Positions 36,374 to 44,099 are shown, counted from the first letter of the stretch. The stretch: DNA of 64,000 nucleotides from Candidatus Polarisedimenticolaceae bacterium (GCA_036275915.1 DASUCV010000004.1:575238-639237), one strand, 5' to 3'. Notes: generated by a model from the sequence alone, not told the origin. Numbers and translations: made by a program.

Positions 36374-36465
36374 CCGTTTCAACCCCTCCTGGCACCGCTC
36401 CGCTGTTCACCGTACCTCCCCCTCATGGACCGGGTGTTGCAATAGGTCCTGGCGGGTAAAAGACC

Positions 36466-37086
36466 GTGAGAACGACACGAGCCAGCCGTCTTTTCGTGGC
36501 AGCCGCGATGCTGCTGGCGGGGACGGCCGCGCTCGCGGACGATCACCCGTCGCTCCCTTCGCCGTCGCTCGCACCGGCTCCGGTGGCGCCGTCCTCGACG
36601 TTCCTCGACACGGTCATCGTCCCTCGCGTCGACTCGAACTTGCGGTCCGACGCGGCCGCCGCCCTCGATTACGCAGGCTTCCGCAGCGACCCTTTCGCAA
36701 ATCCGTGGACGCACGACAACCGGACGGTCCAGCGGGTCGGCAGCGGCGCGATCAATGCGACGCAGGACGCGGTCAAGCGTTACGTCGTCAGGCAGCTCGG
36801 CCTCGACAAGTGGTCGCTGCCGCTCGGCGGTGGAAGCAAAGGCGGCGGTCTCTCGTCGCTCCGGACCGACTCGGGCGGCATGCGCCTGCGCTTCGGCGTC
36901 GCGCACATGGCGCCCCGTGCCGAGCTGCTCATCCCCTCCGGGAACACCGGTCGGGTGACCCTCGGCCTCGACGGGCGCGGGCGCATGTCGATCGGGTTCG
37001 AGACCGCGCCCCAACACTTCCACGTCGGCGGATCCTACGACCCGATGTCGCACGATGCGAACATCGGGTTCGTCGCGCAGTTCTAG
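36466..37086 (+). CDS. Secreted hypothetical protein
   Basis: 206 residues from a GTG at 36466 that gives a signal peptide (MRTTRASRLFVAAAMLLAGTAALA). A Pro/Ser-rich stretch follows (SLPSPSLAPAPVAPSS). The C-terminal half alternates polar and apolar residues (RLRFGVAHMAPRAELLIPSG, RVTLGLDGRGRMSIGFE) and ends in IGFVAQF, a pattern suggestive of beta strands and an outer-membrane C-terminal signature. I recognise no family. The ribosome-binding site is weak (GGCGGG about 9 bases upstream). Confidence 0.6.
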   Translation: MRTTRASRLFVAAAMLLAGTAALADDHPSLPSPSLAPAPVAPSSTFLDTVIVPRVDSNLRSDAAAALDYAGFRSDPFANPWTHDNRTVQRVGSGAINATQDAVKRYVVRQLGLDKWSLPLGGGSKGGGLSSLRTDSGGMRLRFGVAHMAPRAELLIPSGNTGRVTLGLDGRGRMSIGFETAPQHFHVGGSYDPMSHDANIGFVAQF

Positions 37087-37087
37087 A

Positions 37088-37354
37088 TCAGATCCGCACC
37101 TTCGCCCGATAGCTCCGCATCATGACCATCGCCCCGTTCAGGCGCTGGATCTTCCTGTTCCTCGCCTGGATCATCGGCAGGTCGTCGGTCGCGGGCTGCT
37201 CGGCGCGGATGTCGCGCAGGGCGCGGTCGATCTCGAAGGCGAGCTGGTCCATCTCGGGCTTCGTGAGCCCCTTGAACGACCGCTCCGTCACGGTCTGGAA
37301 GCCTTCCGCGATGTCCCTCGCGTAGGAGAACGCCGACCCGCCCGGAATCGCCAT
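37088..37354 (-). CDS. Small hypothetical helical protein
   Basis: 88 residues from the ATG at 37354. A longer open frame upstream would run into the HD-domain gene and is not credible, while this start falls in the 17-base gap between the two genes. The sequence is charged and mostly helical (DIAEGFQTVTERSF, EIDRALRDIRAEQPATDDL, RNRKIQRLNGAMVMM). There is no signal peptide or cysteine. It lies directly downstream of the HD-domain gene on the same strand and is probably co-transcribed with it. No function can be assigned. Confidence 0.6.
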   Translation of the reverse strand: MAIPGGSAFSYARDIAEGFQTVTERSFKGLTKPEMDQLAFEIDRALRDIRAEQPATDDLPMIQARNRKIQRLNGAMVMMRSYRAKVRI

Positions 37355-37371
37355 AGCCGCGGAAGGATACC

Positions 37372-37935
37372 TTACAAGCCGAGCGCCGAGGCCGACGCGC
37401 GCATCGCATCGACGACGAACACGATGTGGTCCTCGACCGTCATCCTGATCGCGGCGGCCCCGTTCACGATGTCGTCCCGATTCACGCTCCTCGCGAACGC
37501 CTTGTCCTTCATCCGCTTCTTGACCGACTCGTATTTCAGGTCGGCGAGCGCCTTCGAGGGGAGGACGAGCGTGCACGCGGTCACGAAACCGCACAGCTCG
37601 TCGACGGCGAAGAGGCACTTCTCGAGCCCGGTCGTGCGCGCGACCTTCGTGTGGTCACCGTGCGAGAGGATCGCGCGGCGGAACCACTCCGGGTAGCCGA
37701 GGCGCTCCAGGATCTCGCTCCCGCGGAACGGGTGATCGTCGAGCGACGGCCACCTCTCGTAGTCGAAGTCGTGGAGCAGGCCGACGAGACCGAACGCCTC
37801 CTCGGGCTCGCCGAGGCGCCGCGCGTGCGCGCGCATCGCGCACTCGACGGCGTACGCGTGCTTCCGGAGCCCCGCGCCCTGCGTGTACTCGTGGAGGAGG
37901 CCCAGCGCTTCGTCGCGTGACGGCAATTCGTTCAT
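37372..37935 (-). CDS. HD-domain metal-dependent hydrolase
   Basis: 187 residues. The HD superfamily metal ligands appear in order: the His of KHAYAVE near residue 26, GLLHDFDYE near residue 54, AILSHGD and then the Asp of AVDELCG. This pattern suits a small phosphohydrolase of the HDIG type; the substrate is unknown. The ATG at 37935 faces the MFS gene, with 23 bases between starts. A small unknown gene follows 17 bases downstream. Confidence 0.85.
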   Translation of the reverse strand: MNELPSRDEALGLLHEYTQGAGLRKHAYAVECAMRAHARRLGEPEEAFGLVGLLHDFDYERWPSLDDHPFRGSEILERLGYPEWFRRAILSHGDHTKVARTTGLEKCLFAVDELCGFVTACTLVLPSKALADLKYESVKKRMKDKAFARSVNRDDIVNGAAAIRMTVEDHIVFVVDAMRASASALGL

Positions 37936-37958
37936 GCTCCCTATGCTAGCGTGCCGCG

Positions 37959-39194
37959 ATGAGCCTCTCCCGCTGGAATCCGTGGCGGGGCCTCGGCGCC
38001 CTGCCGCCGAAGATCTGGATCCACTTCACCGCCACCCTGATCAACAGGATGGGGACGATGGCGATCCCCTTCCTCGTCCTCTACCTCACGAAGGACGTCG
38101 GGTTCACCGCCGAGCGTGCGGGGCTCATGCTGAGCCTCTACGGGATGGGCTCGCTCGTCTCCTCGCCGTTCCTCGGGAAGCTGGCCGACCGCATCGGCCC
38201 GGTCCGGGTCATGAAGGGGTCGCTGTTCGTCTCCGCCGGGTTCATGTTCCTCTACCCATTCGCGCACACGACGGCGCAGGTCGCCGCCGTCACCTTCCTC
38301 CTCGCGGTGGCGACCGAGGCATTCCGCCCTGCAAGCCTCGCGGTGCTCACCGACATCGCGCCGCCCGAGCTCCGGAAGGCCGCGTTCGCGGTGAATCGCC
38401 TCGCGATCAACCTCGGGATGAGCGTCGGGCCGGCGGTCGGGGGCTACCTCGCGGAGGTGAGCTTCCCCTCGATCTTCCGCGTCAACGGCACCGCCTCGCT
38501 CGCCGCGTGCGCCGTCCTCGCCTTCACCGGCTTCCAGGTCGCGCACCACCGTGCCACCGCAGCAGGCGACGCGCCGCGCTCCGGTCCTGCCTGGCGCGAC
38601 CTGCGCCTCATCGCCTTCCTCGCCGCGTGCGTCCCGCTCGCCGCGGTCTTCTTCCAGCACGAAGGAGCGCTCCCGCTCGACGTCGTCCGCAACCTCGGCC
38701 TCTCGGAGTCGTTCTTCGGCTGGATGTTCACGATCAACACGATCATGATCGTGTTCCTGGAGGTGCGCCTCAACCTCTCGAGCGCGCACTGGCCGCACCG
38801 GAAGAGCCTCGCGCTCGGTGCCCTCTTCATCGCGTGCGGGTTCGGCGCCATGGCGTTCGCACACACGGGCGCGGCGGTCGCTGCCACCGTCGTCGTGTGG
38901 ACGATCGGCGAGATGACCCTGCTCCCGAGCATGTCGAACTACGTCGCCGAGCTGTCCCCCGCCGACCGACGCGGCGAGTACATGGGCCTCTACTCGATGT
39001 CGTGGGGGATCGCCTTCGCGCTCGGCCCGTGGCTCGGCACGGTCGTCCTCGAGCGCTTCGGCCGCGACGTCCTCTGGGCCGGCGCGTTCGCCATGGCGGC
39101 GCTCGCCGCGCTCGCGATGTCGCGAATGCCCTCACCGCGCGAGGCGGGGACGACCGCGAGCCAAGCGGTCGAAACCGAGGAAGTCTCGGCCTGA
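37959..39194 (+). CDS. MFS transporter, drug/metabolite efflux type
   Basis: 411 residues with about twelve membrane helices. The loop between helices 2 and 3 carries the MFS signature GKLADRIGPVRVMKG (G-x-L-x-D-R-x-G-x-x-x-x-x). The pattern NRLAINLGMSVGPAVGGYLA in helix 5 is that of the antiporter motif C, so proton-driven efflux is likely. The C-terminal 20 residues are hydrophilic. The substrate cannot be told from sequence. Its start lies close to the divergent HD-domain gene. Confidence 0.88.
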   Translation: MSLSRWNPWRGLGALPPKIWIHFTATLINRMGTMAIPFLVLYLTKDVGFTAERAGLMLSLYGMGSLVSSPFLGKLADRIGPVRVMKGSLFVSAGFMFLYPFAHTTAQVAAVTFLLAVATEAFRPASLAVLTDIAPPELRKAAFAVNRLAINLGMSVGPAVGGYLAEVSFPSIFRVNGTASLAACAVLAFTGFQVAHHRATAAGDAPRSGPAWRDLRLIAFLAACVPLAAVFFQHEGALPLDVVRNLGLSESFFGWMFTINTIMIVFLEVRLNLSSAHWPHRKSLALGALFIACGFGAMAFAHTGAAVAATVVVWTIGEMTLLPSMSNYVAELSPADRRGEYMGLYSMSWGIAFALGPWLGTVVLERFGRDVLWAGAFAMAALAALAMSRMPSPREAGTTASQAVETEEVSA

Positions 39195-39218
39195 GGGATT
39201 GATGTAGTCTAGGCACGC

Positions 39219-39854
39219 ATGGATCTCGTGCAGCCCGACATCGACCGGTACCTTGCCGCCTTCGCCGCCCACGACGACCCGGTTCTCCGCAGGATGGAGG
39301 CGATCGCCGCCGAGCGCGACTTTCCGATCGTGGGGCCGCAGGTGGGGCGCCTCCTCGAGATGGCGGCGCGTGCGTGCGGGGCGCAGCGCGTGCTCGAGCT
39401 CGGCTCCGGATTCGGCTACAGCGCGTACTGGTTCCTGCGCGGCACGGGGCCGGCGGGCACGGTCATGCTCACCGAAGGGAGCGCGGAGAACGCGAAGTCG
39501 GCGGAGGCCTATCTCACGCGCGGAGGTTTCAGCGGGCGGTTCCGCATCGAGGTCGGCGACGGGCTCGCGATCGCGGAGGCGCTCGAGCCACCGTTCGACA
39601 TCGTGTTCTGCGACATCGACAAGCACGACTATCCCAAGGCGCTGCCGATCGCGCGCCGCCTCGTGCGTCCCGGCGGCCTCTTCATCATCGACAACATGCT
39701 GTGGGACGGCCGCGTCCTGAACCCCGCACCCGACGATCACGTGACGCGCGGCGTGCTCGAGCTGACGGCGGCGCTCAAGAGCGCCCCCGACTTCGCGGTG
39801 TCGATCGTGCCGATCCGGGACGGCGTCGCGATCGCGACGAGGCTCGCGCCCTGA
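39219..39854 (+). CDS. Class I SAM-dependent O-methyltransferase (caffeoyl-CoA/catechol type)
   Basis: 211 residues. The SAM-binding motif I is VLELGSGFGYSAYWF near residue 55. FDIVFCDIDKHDYPKAL contains the metal-binding Asp, and GGLFIIDNMLWDGRV contains the second metal site (D-N), as in cation-dependent O-methyltransferases of the CCoAOMT/COMT group. The acceptor is unknown. Its TGA overlaps the proposed CTG start of the peroxiredoxin-like selenoprotein gene, in the same manner as other coupled pairs in the window. Confidence 0.88.
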   Translation: MDLVQPDIDRYLAAFAAHDDPVLRRMEAIAAERDFPIVGPQVGRLLEMAARACGAQRVLELGSGFGYSAYWFLRGTGPAGTVMLTEGSAENAKSAEAYLTRGGFSGRFRIEVGDGLAIAEALEPPFDIVFCDIDKHDYPKALPIARRLVRPGGLFIIDNMLWDGRVLNPAPDDHVTRGVLELTAALKSAPDFAVSIVPIRDGVAIATRLAP

Positions 39855-40315
39855 CCCGCCTCGACGTCGGTAGTTCCGCGCCGCCCCTCTCCGGGACGAC
39901 GGCGACCGGCGAGCACTACGACCTCGCCGCGCCGCGCGCGCGCAACGTCCTGGTCGAGTTCCACCGCGGCACCTGGTGACCGAACTGCGTGCGACGCATC
40001 GCGCAGTTGCGCGAAGGGGTCCAGAACCTTCGAGCCGCCGGACTCGACGTCGTGATCGTGCTCTGCCAGAAGCGGTCGGCGGTCACCGAGTGGGTCGTGC
40101 GTCACCCGCTGCCGTTTCCCTTGCTCGTTGACGGCGATCGTTCGCGTGCGAAGGGCTGGGGCGCGTACGTCCCGTTCTCCTATGACTCGATCAACATCGC
40201 GCGGCCCGCGTCGTTCGTCGTCGACACCGCCGGTGTGATCCGATACGCTCGCCTTTCGCGGCATCAGCTCGACCCGGCGCCGCTCGAGGGGATCCTCGGC
40301 GCCCTGCCTCTGTGA
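39851..40315 (+). CDS. Peroxiredoxin-like (AhpC/TSA, UxxC) candidate selenoprotein with in-frame TGA
   Basis: 154 residues if the TGA at 39977-39979 is read as selenocysteine. Before it lies VLVEFHRGTW, after it PNCVRRIAQLREG; the family motif here is FxRGxWCPxC, so the TGA replaces exactly the first, redox-active Cys, giving U43-P-N-C46. Downstream the same frame continues as a normal thioredoxin-fold domain (FPLLVDGDRS, ARPASFVVDTAGVIRYA) to the TAG-less TGA stop at 40313-40315. C72 lies in VIVLCQKR. No ATG, GTG or TTG is available upstream; CTG at 39851 overlaps the preceding TGA (CTGA) and is the likely start. A nonsense mutation or a sequencing error is the alternative. Confidence 0.75.
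39999..40014 (+). promoter_or_regulatory. Candidate bacterial SECIS hairpin
   Basis: The sequence TCGCGCAGTTGCGCGA forms six consecutive Watson-Crick pairs with the tetraloop AGTT. The loop begins 25 bases after the UGA and has G as its second base. That agrees with the published description of bacterial SECIS elements (loop about 16-37 bases from UGA, a G in its first two positions). An overlapping alternative pairs AACTGCG at 39983-39989 with CGCAGTT at 40002-40008. Short GC hairpins are common at this base composition, so the support comes mainly from position. Confidence 0.5.
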
Positions 40316-40326
40316 AGGAGCACGCC

Positions 40327-40848
40327 ATGCGGATTCTCGTGACCTTCGTCCTCGCCGCCCTGGTCTCGACGGCCGCCGCCCGCGCCGAAGGCTCGCCCCT
40401 GGCGCCGCTCGACTTCCTCCTCGGCTCGTGGGAAGCGACCGGCGGCGGCGCGCCGGGAAGCGGCCTCGGCAGCACGACGTTCGAGCGCAAGCTCGGGAAC
40501 AAGGTCGTGGTACGCACGAACCACGCCGACTACCCGGCGTCGAAGGATCGTCCGGCGTCCGTGCACGACGACCTCATGGTGATCTACGCCACGTCCGACG
40601 GTCAGATCCACGCGAGCTACTACGACAACGAGGGTCACGTCATCGACTACACCGTCGAGACGGCCGACGGCTCGGCGGTCTTCACGAGCGGCAACGTCCC
40701 CGGCATGGGGAAGTTCCGGCTGACCTACAAGCAGGCGTATGCGGGGATCGTGAGCGGACGGTTCGAGATCGCGCCCGCGAGCGACCCGCAGGCGTTCAAG
40801 AGCTACCTCGACTGGACGATGAAGCACCCGACGGCGCCCTCGAGGTAA
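40327..40848 (+). CDS. Secreted DUF1579-like protein
   Basis: 173 residues. The ATG at 40327 is preferred because GAAGGAG lies 6 bases upstream and it gives a signal peptide (MRILVTFVLAALVSTAAARA); a GTG at 40312 overlapping the upstream stop is possible. The mature part begins PLAPLDFLLGSWEATGGG and contains HDDLMVIYATSDGQIHASYYDNEGHV, typical of the lipocalin-like DUF1579 group. Its biochemical role is unknown. It follows the peroxiredoxin-like gene closely and ends 2 bases before the DUF2071 gene. Confidence 0.75.
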   Translation: MRILVTFVLAALVSTAAARAEGSPLAPLDFLLGSWEATGGGAPGSGLGSTTFERKLGNKVVVRTNHADYPASKDRPASVHDDLMVIYATSDGQIHASYYDNEGHVIDYTVETADGSAVFTSGNVPGMGKFRLTYKQAYAGIVSGRFEIAPASDPQAFKSYLDWTMKHPTAPSR

Positions 40849-40850
40849 CG

Positions 40851-41537
40851 ATGGCCGCGGCCTTCCTGACCGCGGAGTGGCGCCATCTGGTGCTGTTCAA
40901 CTTCGCGGTGGACCCCGCTCTTCTCTCCCCGATCGTTCCCCACGGAACCGAGCTCGATGCGCCCGCGCATGTGAGCCTCGTCGGCTTCCGCTTCGAGAAG
41001 ACGCGCGTCCTCGGGCTGCCGGTGCCGTTCCACCGCGACTTCGACGAGATCAACCTGCGCTTCTACGTGAGGAGCCGCATGCCCGAAGGCTGGCGCCGCG
41101 GCGTCGTCTTCGTGCGCGAGGTCGTGGCGAAGCGGGCGATCGCGATCGCCGCGCGCGCGATCTACAACGAGCCTTACGTCACGAGGCCGACACGATCGAA
41201 GGTAGATTCCGATGGCGCAACGTACGCGTTCGAGAACGAGACGTCGTGGCTCTCGCTCGGCGCGCACCACGACGAACCGCCCTCGTGGGACGACCACATC
41301 GAGGCGATGACGGAGAACCTCTGGGGCTACACGCGGCAGCGCGACGGCGGCACGATCGAATACGCGGTCGAGCACCCGCGATGGACCGTGTGGCGCGCGA
41401 GCCGATTCGAGCTCGCCGGCGACTTCGCAAGGTTCTACGGCGACGCGTTCGGCGCCGTGCTCTCGTCGGCGCCCCGCTCCGTTCTCGTGGCGGACGGATC
41501 GCCGGTCGTGGTGCGCCGAGGCGAGCGCGTGGGTTGA
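40851..41537 (+). CDS. DUF2071 (YqjF-like) protein
   Basis: 228 residues, soluble. Family features are the N-terminal WRHLVLFNFAVDPALLSPIVP, then HVSLVGFRFEKTRVLGLPVPFH, NLRFYVRS and a conserved RGVVFVREVV. DUF2071 proteins resemble acetoacetate decarboxylase folds, but no activity is established. There are 2 bases between it and the preceding stop. Confidence 0.85.
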   Translation: MAAAFLTAEWRHLVLFNFAVDPALLSPIVPHGTELDAPAHVSLVGFRFEKTRVLGLPVPFHRDFDEINLRFYVRSRMPEGWRRGVVFVREVVAKRAIAIAARAIYNEPYVTRPTRSKVDSDGATYAFENETSWLSLGAHHDEPPSWDDHIEAMTENLWGYTRQRDGGTIEYAVEHPRWTVWRASRFELAGDFARFYGDAFGAVLSSAPRSVLVADGSPVVVRRGERVG

Positions 41538-41574
41538 AGATCCCGAGCCTCCCGATTGACCTTATCCTGCGCGC

Positions 41575-42423
41575 GTGACGCGCGCCGCCTTCGCCACCCT
41601 CCTCGCCCTCGTCGCCTTCGCATCGAACTCGATTCTGTGCCGGCTCGCGCTGCGCGCCGGCGCCATCGATCCCGCGAGCTTCACCGCGATCCGCCTCGTC
41701 TCGGGAGCGGTCGTGCTCTCGATCCTCGTGGCGGCGCGAAAAAAGACGCCGGCGGCAGGTGCTCGCCGCCCCTGGCTCGCCGCGTTCTGGCTCACCCTCT
41801 ACGCGGTGCCGTTCTCATGGGCGTACGTCGATCTCCCGGCCGGGACCGGTTCTCTCTTGGCCTTCGCCTCGGTGCAGATCACGATGATCGTCGTCTCAAT
41901 CGTCCGCGGCTCGGCCCCGACGCTCAGACAATGGGGCGGCCTCGTCATTGCGTTTCTCGGTGTGGTCTGGCTCGTGCTCCCCGGCGTCGCGGCACCGCGA
42001 CCCGCGAACGCCGCGCTCATGATCGTCGCCGGCGCGGCGTGGGGCTTCTACACGCTGGGCGGCCGCGGCTCTACCGACCCGCTCGGTCAGACCGCCCGGA
42101 ATTTCGTCTGGTCACTTCCCTACGTGTTCGTCGTGTGCGCGTTGACGTGGCCTCGGAGCGTTCCGGCGACGAGCGGCGTCGTCTGCGCGATCGCGTCCGG
42201 AGCGCTCGCCTCGGGTCTGGGCTATGCGATCTGGTACGAGGCGCTCCGGTCTCTCTCGGCGATCCCCGCAGCCTCGGTACAACTCGCCACGCCCGTGATC
42301 ACTGCGGCGGGAGGAATCGCTTTTCTCGGGGAGACGCTCTCGCTGAGGCTCGTGGAATCCTCCGTTCTCGTGCTCGGCGGAATCGGGCTGACATTCGCGC
42401 GCTCACGCCGAGGACCTTCGTGA
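41575..42423 (+). CDS. EamA/DMT-family permease
   Basis: 282 residues with ten predicted membrane helices in two EamA repeats (about 5-130 and 142-275), each ending in a GGIxFxGExL type segment such as AAGGIAFLGETLSL. It is a drug/metabolite exporter family member and the substrate is unknown. The GTG at 41575 lacks a clear ribosome-binding site. It has 37 bases of upstream spacing holding TTGACC and TTATCC, the latter a possible -10. The stop overlaps the next GTG. Confidence 0.88.
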   Translation: MTRAAFATLLALVAFASNSILCRLALRAGAIDPASFTAIRLVSGAVVLSILVAARKKTPAAGARRPWLAAFWLTLYAVPFSWAYVDLPAGTGSLLAFASVQITMIVVSIVRGSAPTLRQWGGLVIAFLGVVWLVLPGVAAPRPANAALMIVAGAAWGFYTLGGRGSTDPLGQTARNFVWSLPYVFVVCALTWPRSVPATSGVVCAIASGALASGLGYAIWYEALRSLSAIPAASVQLATPVITAAGGIAFLGETLSLRLVESSVLVLGGIGLTFARSRRGPS

Positions 42424-42722
42424 AGGAACGGATCGCGTGGTCGCGAGTGCTCTCGCTGGTGGTCGCGGCGATCTACCTGGGCCCGTGCCTGTTTCAGCCC
42501 GGGCCCGGCCCCTTCTTCAAGGCTGCGACGTTCATGGCAATCCCGTTTCTCTCCATCTGGTTTCCACTGAAGACCGCGGAGTTCGTCTCGGCGTGGTACA
42601 ACCGCGGCGACATCGACGACGTCGATCCTCCCGAACGCTTGATCGTCGCGCTCGCCTGGATCGTCTACCTGCTGCCTCTCCTCTGGGTACTCGCCACGGC
42701 GCGAGCGCTGGTGCGACATTGA
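42420..42722 (+). CDS. Small membrane protein of unknown function
   Basis: 100 residues from a GTG at 42420 overlapping the TGA of the permease gene. It has two or three hydrophobic helices (VLSLVVAAIYLGPC, ATFMAIPFLSIWFPL, LIVALAWIVYLLPLLWVLA) and a polar middle (YNRGDIDDVDPPERL). I do not recognise the family. Coupling to the EamA gene suggests related expression, not a known complex. Confidence 0.65.
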   Translation: MKERIAWSRVLSLVVAAIYLGPCLFQPGPGPFFKAATFMAIPFLSIWFPLKTAEFVSAWYNRGDIDDVDPPERLIVALAWIVYLLPLLWVLATARALVRH

Positions 42723-42727
42723 GCGTC

Positions 42728-43387
42728 ATGAGCCTTCCCGACCTCATCGCTGCGCTCCGAGCGCATTACGGCAAGCCGCAGGCTCCGCCGACGACCGATC
42801 CGTTCGAGCTGGTCCTCTACGAGAACGTCGCGTACCTGGCGTCGCCGGAGAAACGTCGAGCGGCATTCGAGGAGCTGAAGCAGACCGTCGGCACCGACCC
42901 CGCGAAGATCCTGGCGGCGAAGCCGGCGGCGCTCGAGCGGATCACCGCCCGAGGCATCCTGGCTCCGATGTTCGCCGAGAAGCTCCGGGACTGCGCGACG
43001 CTCGCGATGGAGGTCGATCTCGCCGGTCCGATCGATCAGGCGAAGAAGGCGCTCCGGAAATTCCCCGGGATCGGCGAGCCGGGGGCGGAGAAGATCCTGA
43101 CCTTCGCCGGGCGCGCGGCGTTCCTGGCGCCCGAGTCGAACGGGCTCCGCGTGCTGGCGCGTGTCGGCTTGATGCGCGAGGACAAATCGTATGCGAAGAC
43201 GTACGCGGCAGGGCGCGCGTTGGGTGCGGCGCTCGGCGATGCGCCCCGCATCCAGCGCGAGGCGCATCTCCTGCTGGCCGAGCACGGCCGTACGTTGTGC
43301 AAGCGCAGCGCACCGCTCTGCGACCGGTGTCCCCTCCTCAAGCGCTGCGCCTACGCAAGAGCCGCTACTGCGCGTTCGCGCGGGTGA
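42728..43387 (+). CDS. Endonuclease III-like (HhH-GPD) DNA glycosylase homologue
   Basis: 219 residues. The helix-hairpin-helix is FPGIGEPGAEKIL and the C-terminal [4Fe-4S] loop is C-x6-C-x2-C-x5-C (CKRSAPLCDRCPLLKRC). Compared with Nth, the catalytic lysine of GVGRKTA is missing (Pro occupies it) and VDTH is replaced by PESN, with Glu where Nth has its Asp. It may be a monofunctional glycosylase or have another role. The start is ATG 42728; a TTG at 42719 overlapping the upstream stop is possible. A canonical Nth is encoded at 47957. Confidence 0.82.
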   Translation: MSLPDLIAALRAHYGKPQAPPTTDPFELVLYENVAYLASPEKRRAAFEELKQTVGTDPAKILAAKPAALERITARGILAPMFAEKLRDCATLAMEVDLAGPIDQAKKALRKFPGIGEPGAEKILTFAGRAAFLAPESNGLRVLARVGLMREDKSYAKTYAAGRALGAALGDAPRIQREAHLLLAEHGRTLCKRSAPLCDRCPLLKRCAYARAATARSRG

Positions 43388-43529
43388 TCGTGACGCTGCG
43401 GAGCACGATGCCGGTCACGATGAGACCGACCGGCAGGATCCAGCCCGGAAGGTCCAGCTTCGTCACGCACAGGATCAGCCCGATGAGAACCGCGATCATG
43501 ATCACCGCTCGGATGCCCGAGAAACCCAT
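43365..43529 (-). CDS. Small two-helix membrane protein
   Basis: 54 residues. The ATG at 43529 has an excellent ribosome-binding site on this strand (GAGGAGG, 5 bases away). Two hydrophobic stretches (AVIMIAVLIGLILCV and WILPVGLIVTGIVL) are separated by TKLDLPG. Its end overlaps the convergent glycosylase gene by 23 bases. Small proteins of this form are common near membrane stress genes, but no function can be given. It is short enough to be missed by gene callers. Confidence 0.6.
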   Translation of the reverse strand: MGFSGIRAVIMIAVLIGLILCVTKLDLPGWILPVGLIVTGIVLRSVTITRANAQ

Positions 43530-43631
43530 GACGCCTCCTCGGAGGTGTTCGACCTCGCTGCGACGAAACCTAGGAACCTCGAAGGGGGGAGGCAACCCGC
43601 CGCCCAATTGGCCCGGAATGCCGGGAGATCC

Positions 43632-43640
43632 TGCTATGCT
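43632..43640 (+). promoter_or_regulatory. Possible extended -10 promoter for the OsmC gene
   Basis: TGCTATGCT matches an extended -10 element (TGn followed by TATGCT), 33 bases before the OsmC ATG. No good -35 is seen at 16-18 bases, which extended -10 promoters can lack. The rest of the 144-base gap shows nothing else definite. Confidence 0.35.
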
Positions 43641-43673
43641 GGACGGCCATCCCCTCTGGATAGGAGACAAGCA

Positions 43674-44099
43674 ATGAAGCGTACGGCCTCGGCTCAGTGG
43701 AAGGGCGGACTCAAGGACGGGAAGGGCACGATCTCGTGCGAGAGCGGTGTGCTCTCCAACGCGCAGTACTCGTTCTCGACGCGGTTCGAGAACGGCATCG
43801 GCACGAACCCGGAAGAGCTGGTCGGCGCGGCGCACGCCGGCTGCTTCTCGATGGCGCTCTCGGGGCAGCTCGGCAACGCCGGCATGACGGCGGAGAGCAT
43901 CGCGACGACGGCGACGGTCACGATGGAGAAGACCGACGCCGGCCCCACGATCACGAACGTCCACCTCGACGTGAAGGTCCGCATTCCCGGCGGCAACGCC
44001 GAGGCGTTCCAGAAGGCGGCGAACGACGCGAAGACCGGCTGCCCGATCTCGCGCGTCCTGAACACGAACATCACGATGGACGCCAAGCTCGAGTCGTGA
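43674..44099 (+). CDS. osmC: OsmC/Ohr-family peroxide-detoxifying protein
   Basis: 141 residues behind TAGGAG. Family motifs are the N-terminal [35 protein letters not shown] with the first redox Cys, and TGCPISRVL with the second. The Cys pair reduces organic hydroperoxides, using a lipoyl donor in OsmC/Ohr proteins. The full-length match to YhfA/OsmC proteins and the E-E-L-x-G-A-A-H motif favour OsmC over Ohr. The stop overlaps the PLP decarboxylase GTG. Confidence 0.92.
   Translation: MKRTASAQWKGGLKDGKGTISCESGVLSNAQYSFSTRFENGIGTNPEELVGAAHAGCFSMALSGQLGNAGMTAESIATTATVTMEKTDAGPTITNVHLDVKVRIPGGNAEAFQKAANDAKTGCPISRVLNTNITMDAKLES

Noticed and set aside
39374-39979. An open frame ending at the TGA of the selenoprotein candidate, read as a separate 201-residue protein
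   Set aside because: Its first two thirds are an out-of-frame reading of the methyltransferase; only the last 42 codons are peroxiredoxin-like.
39983-40008. AACTGCG/CGCAGTT 7-pair stem as the SECIS element
   Set aside because: Its 12-base loop, or the small inner stem with loop GAC, lies only about 13 bases from the TGA, closer than described for bacterial elements; kept only as an alternative.
39851-40315. The peroxiredoxin-like gene as a simple pseudogene
   Set aside because: Not fully excluded, but the single stop falls on the redox Cys codon and the rest of the frame is intact, which favours recoding.
43674-44099. OsmC as a second selenoprotein
   Set aside because: Both redox positions are ordinary Cys codons and no in-frame TGA is present.
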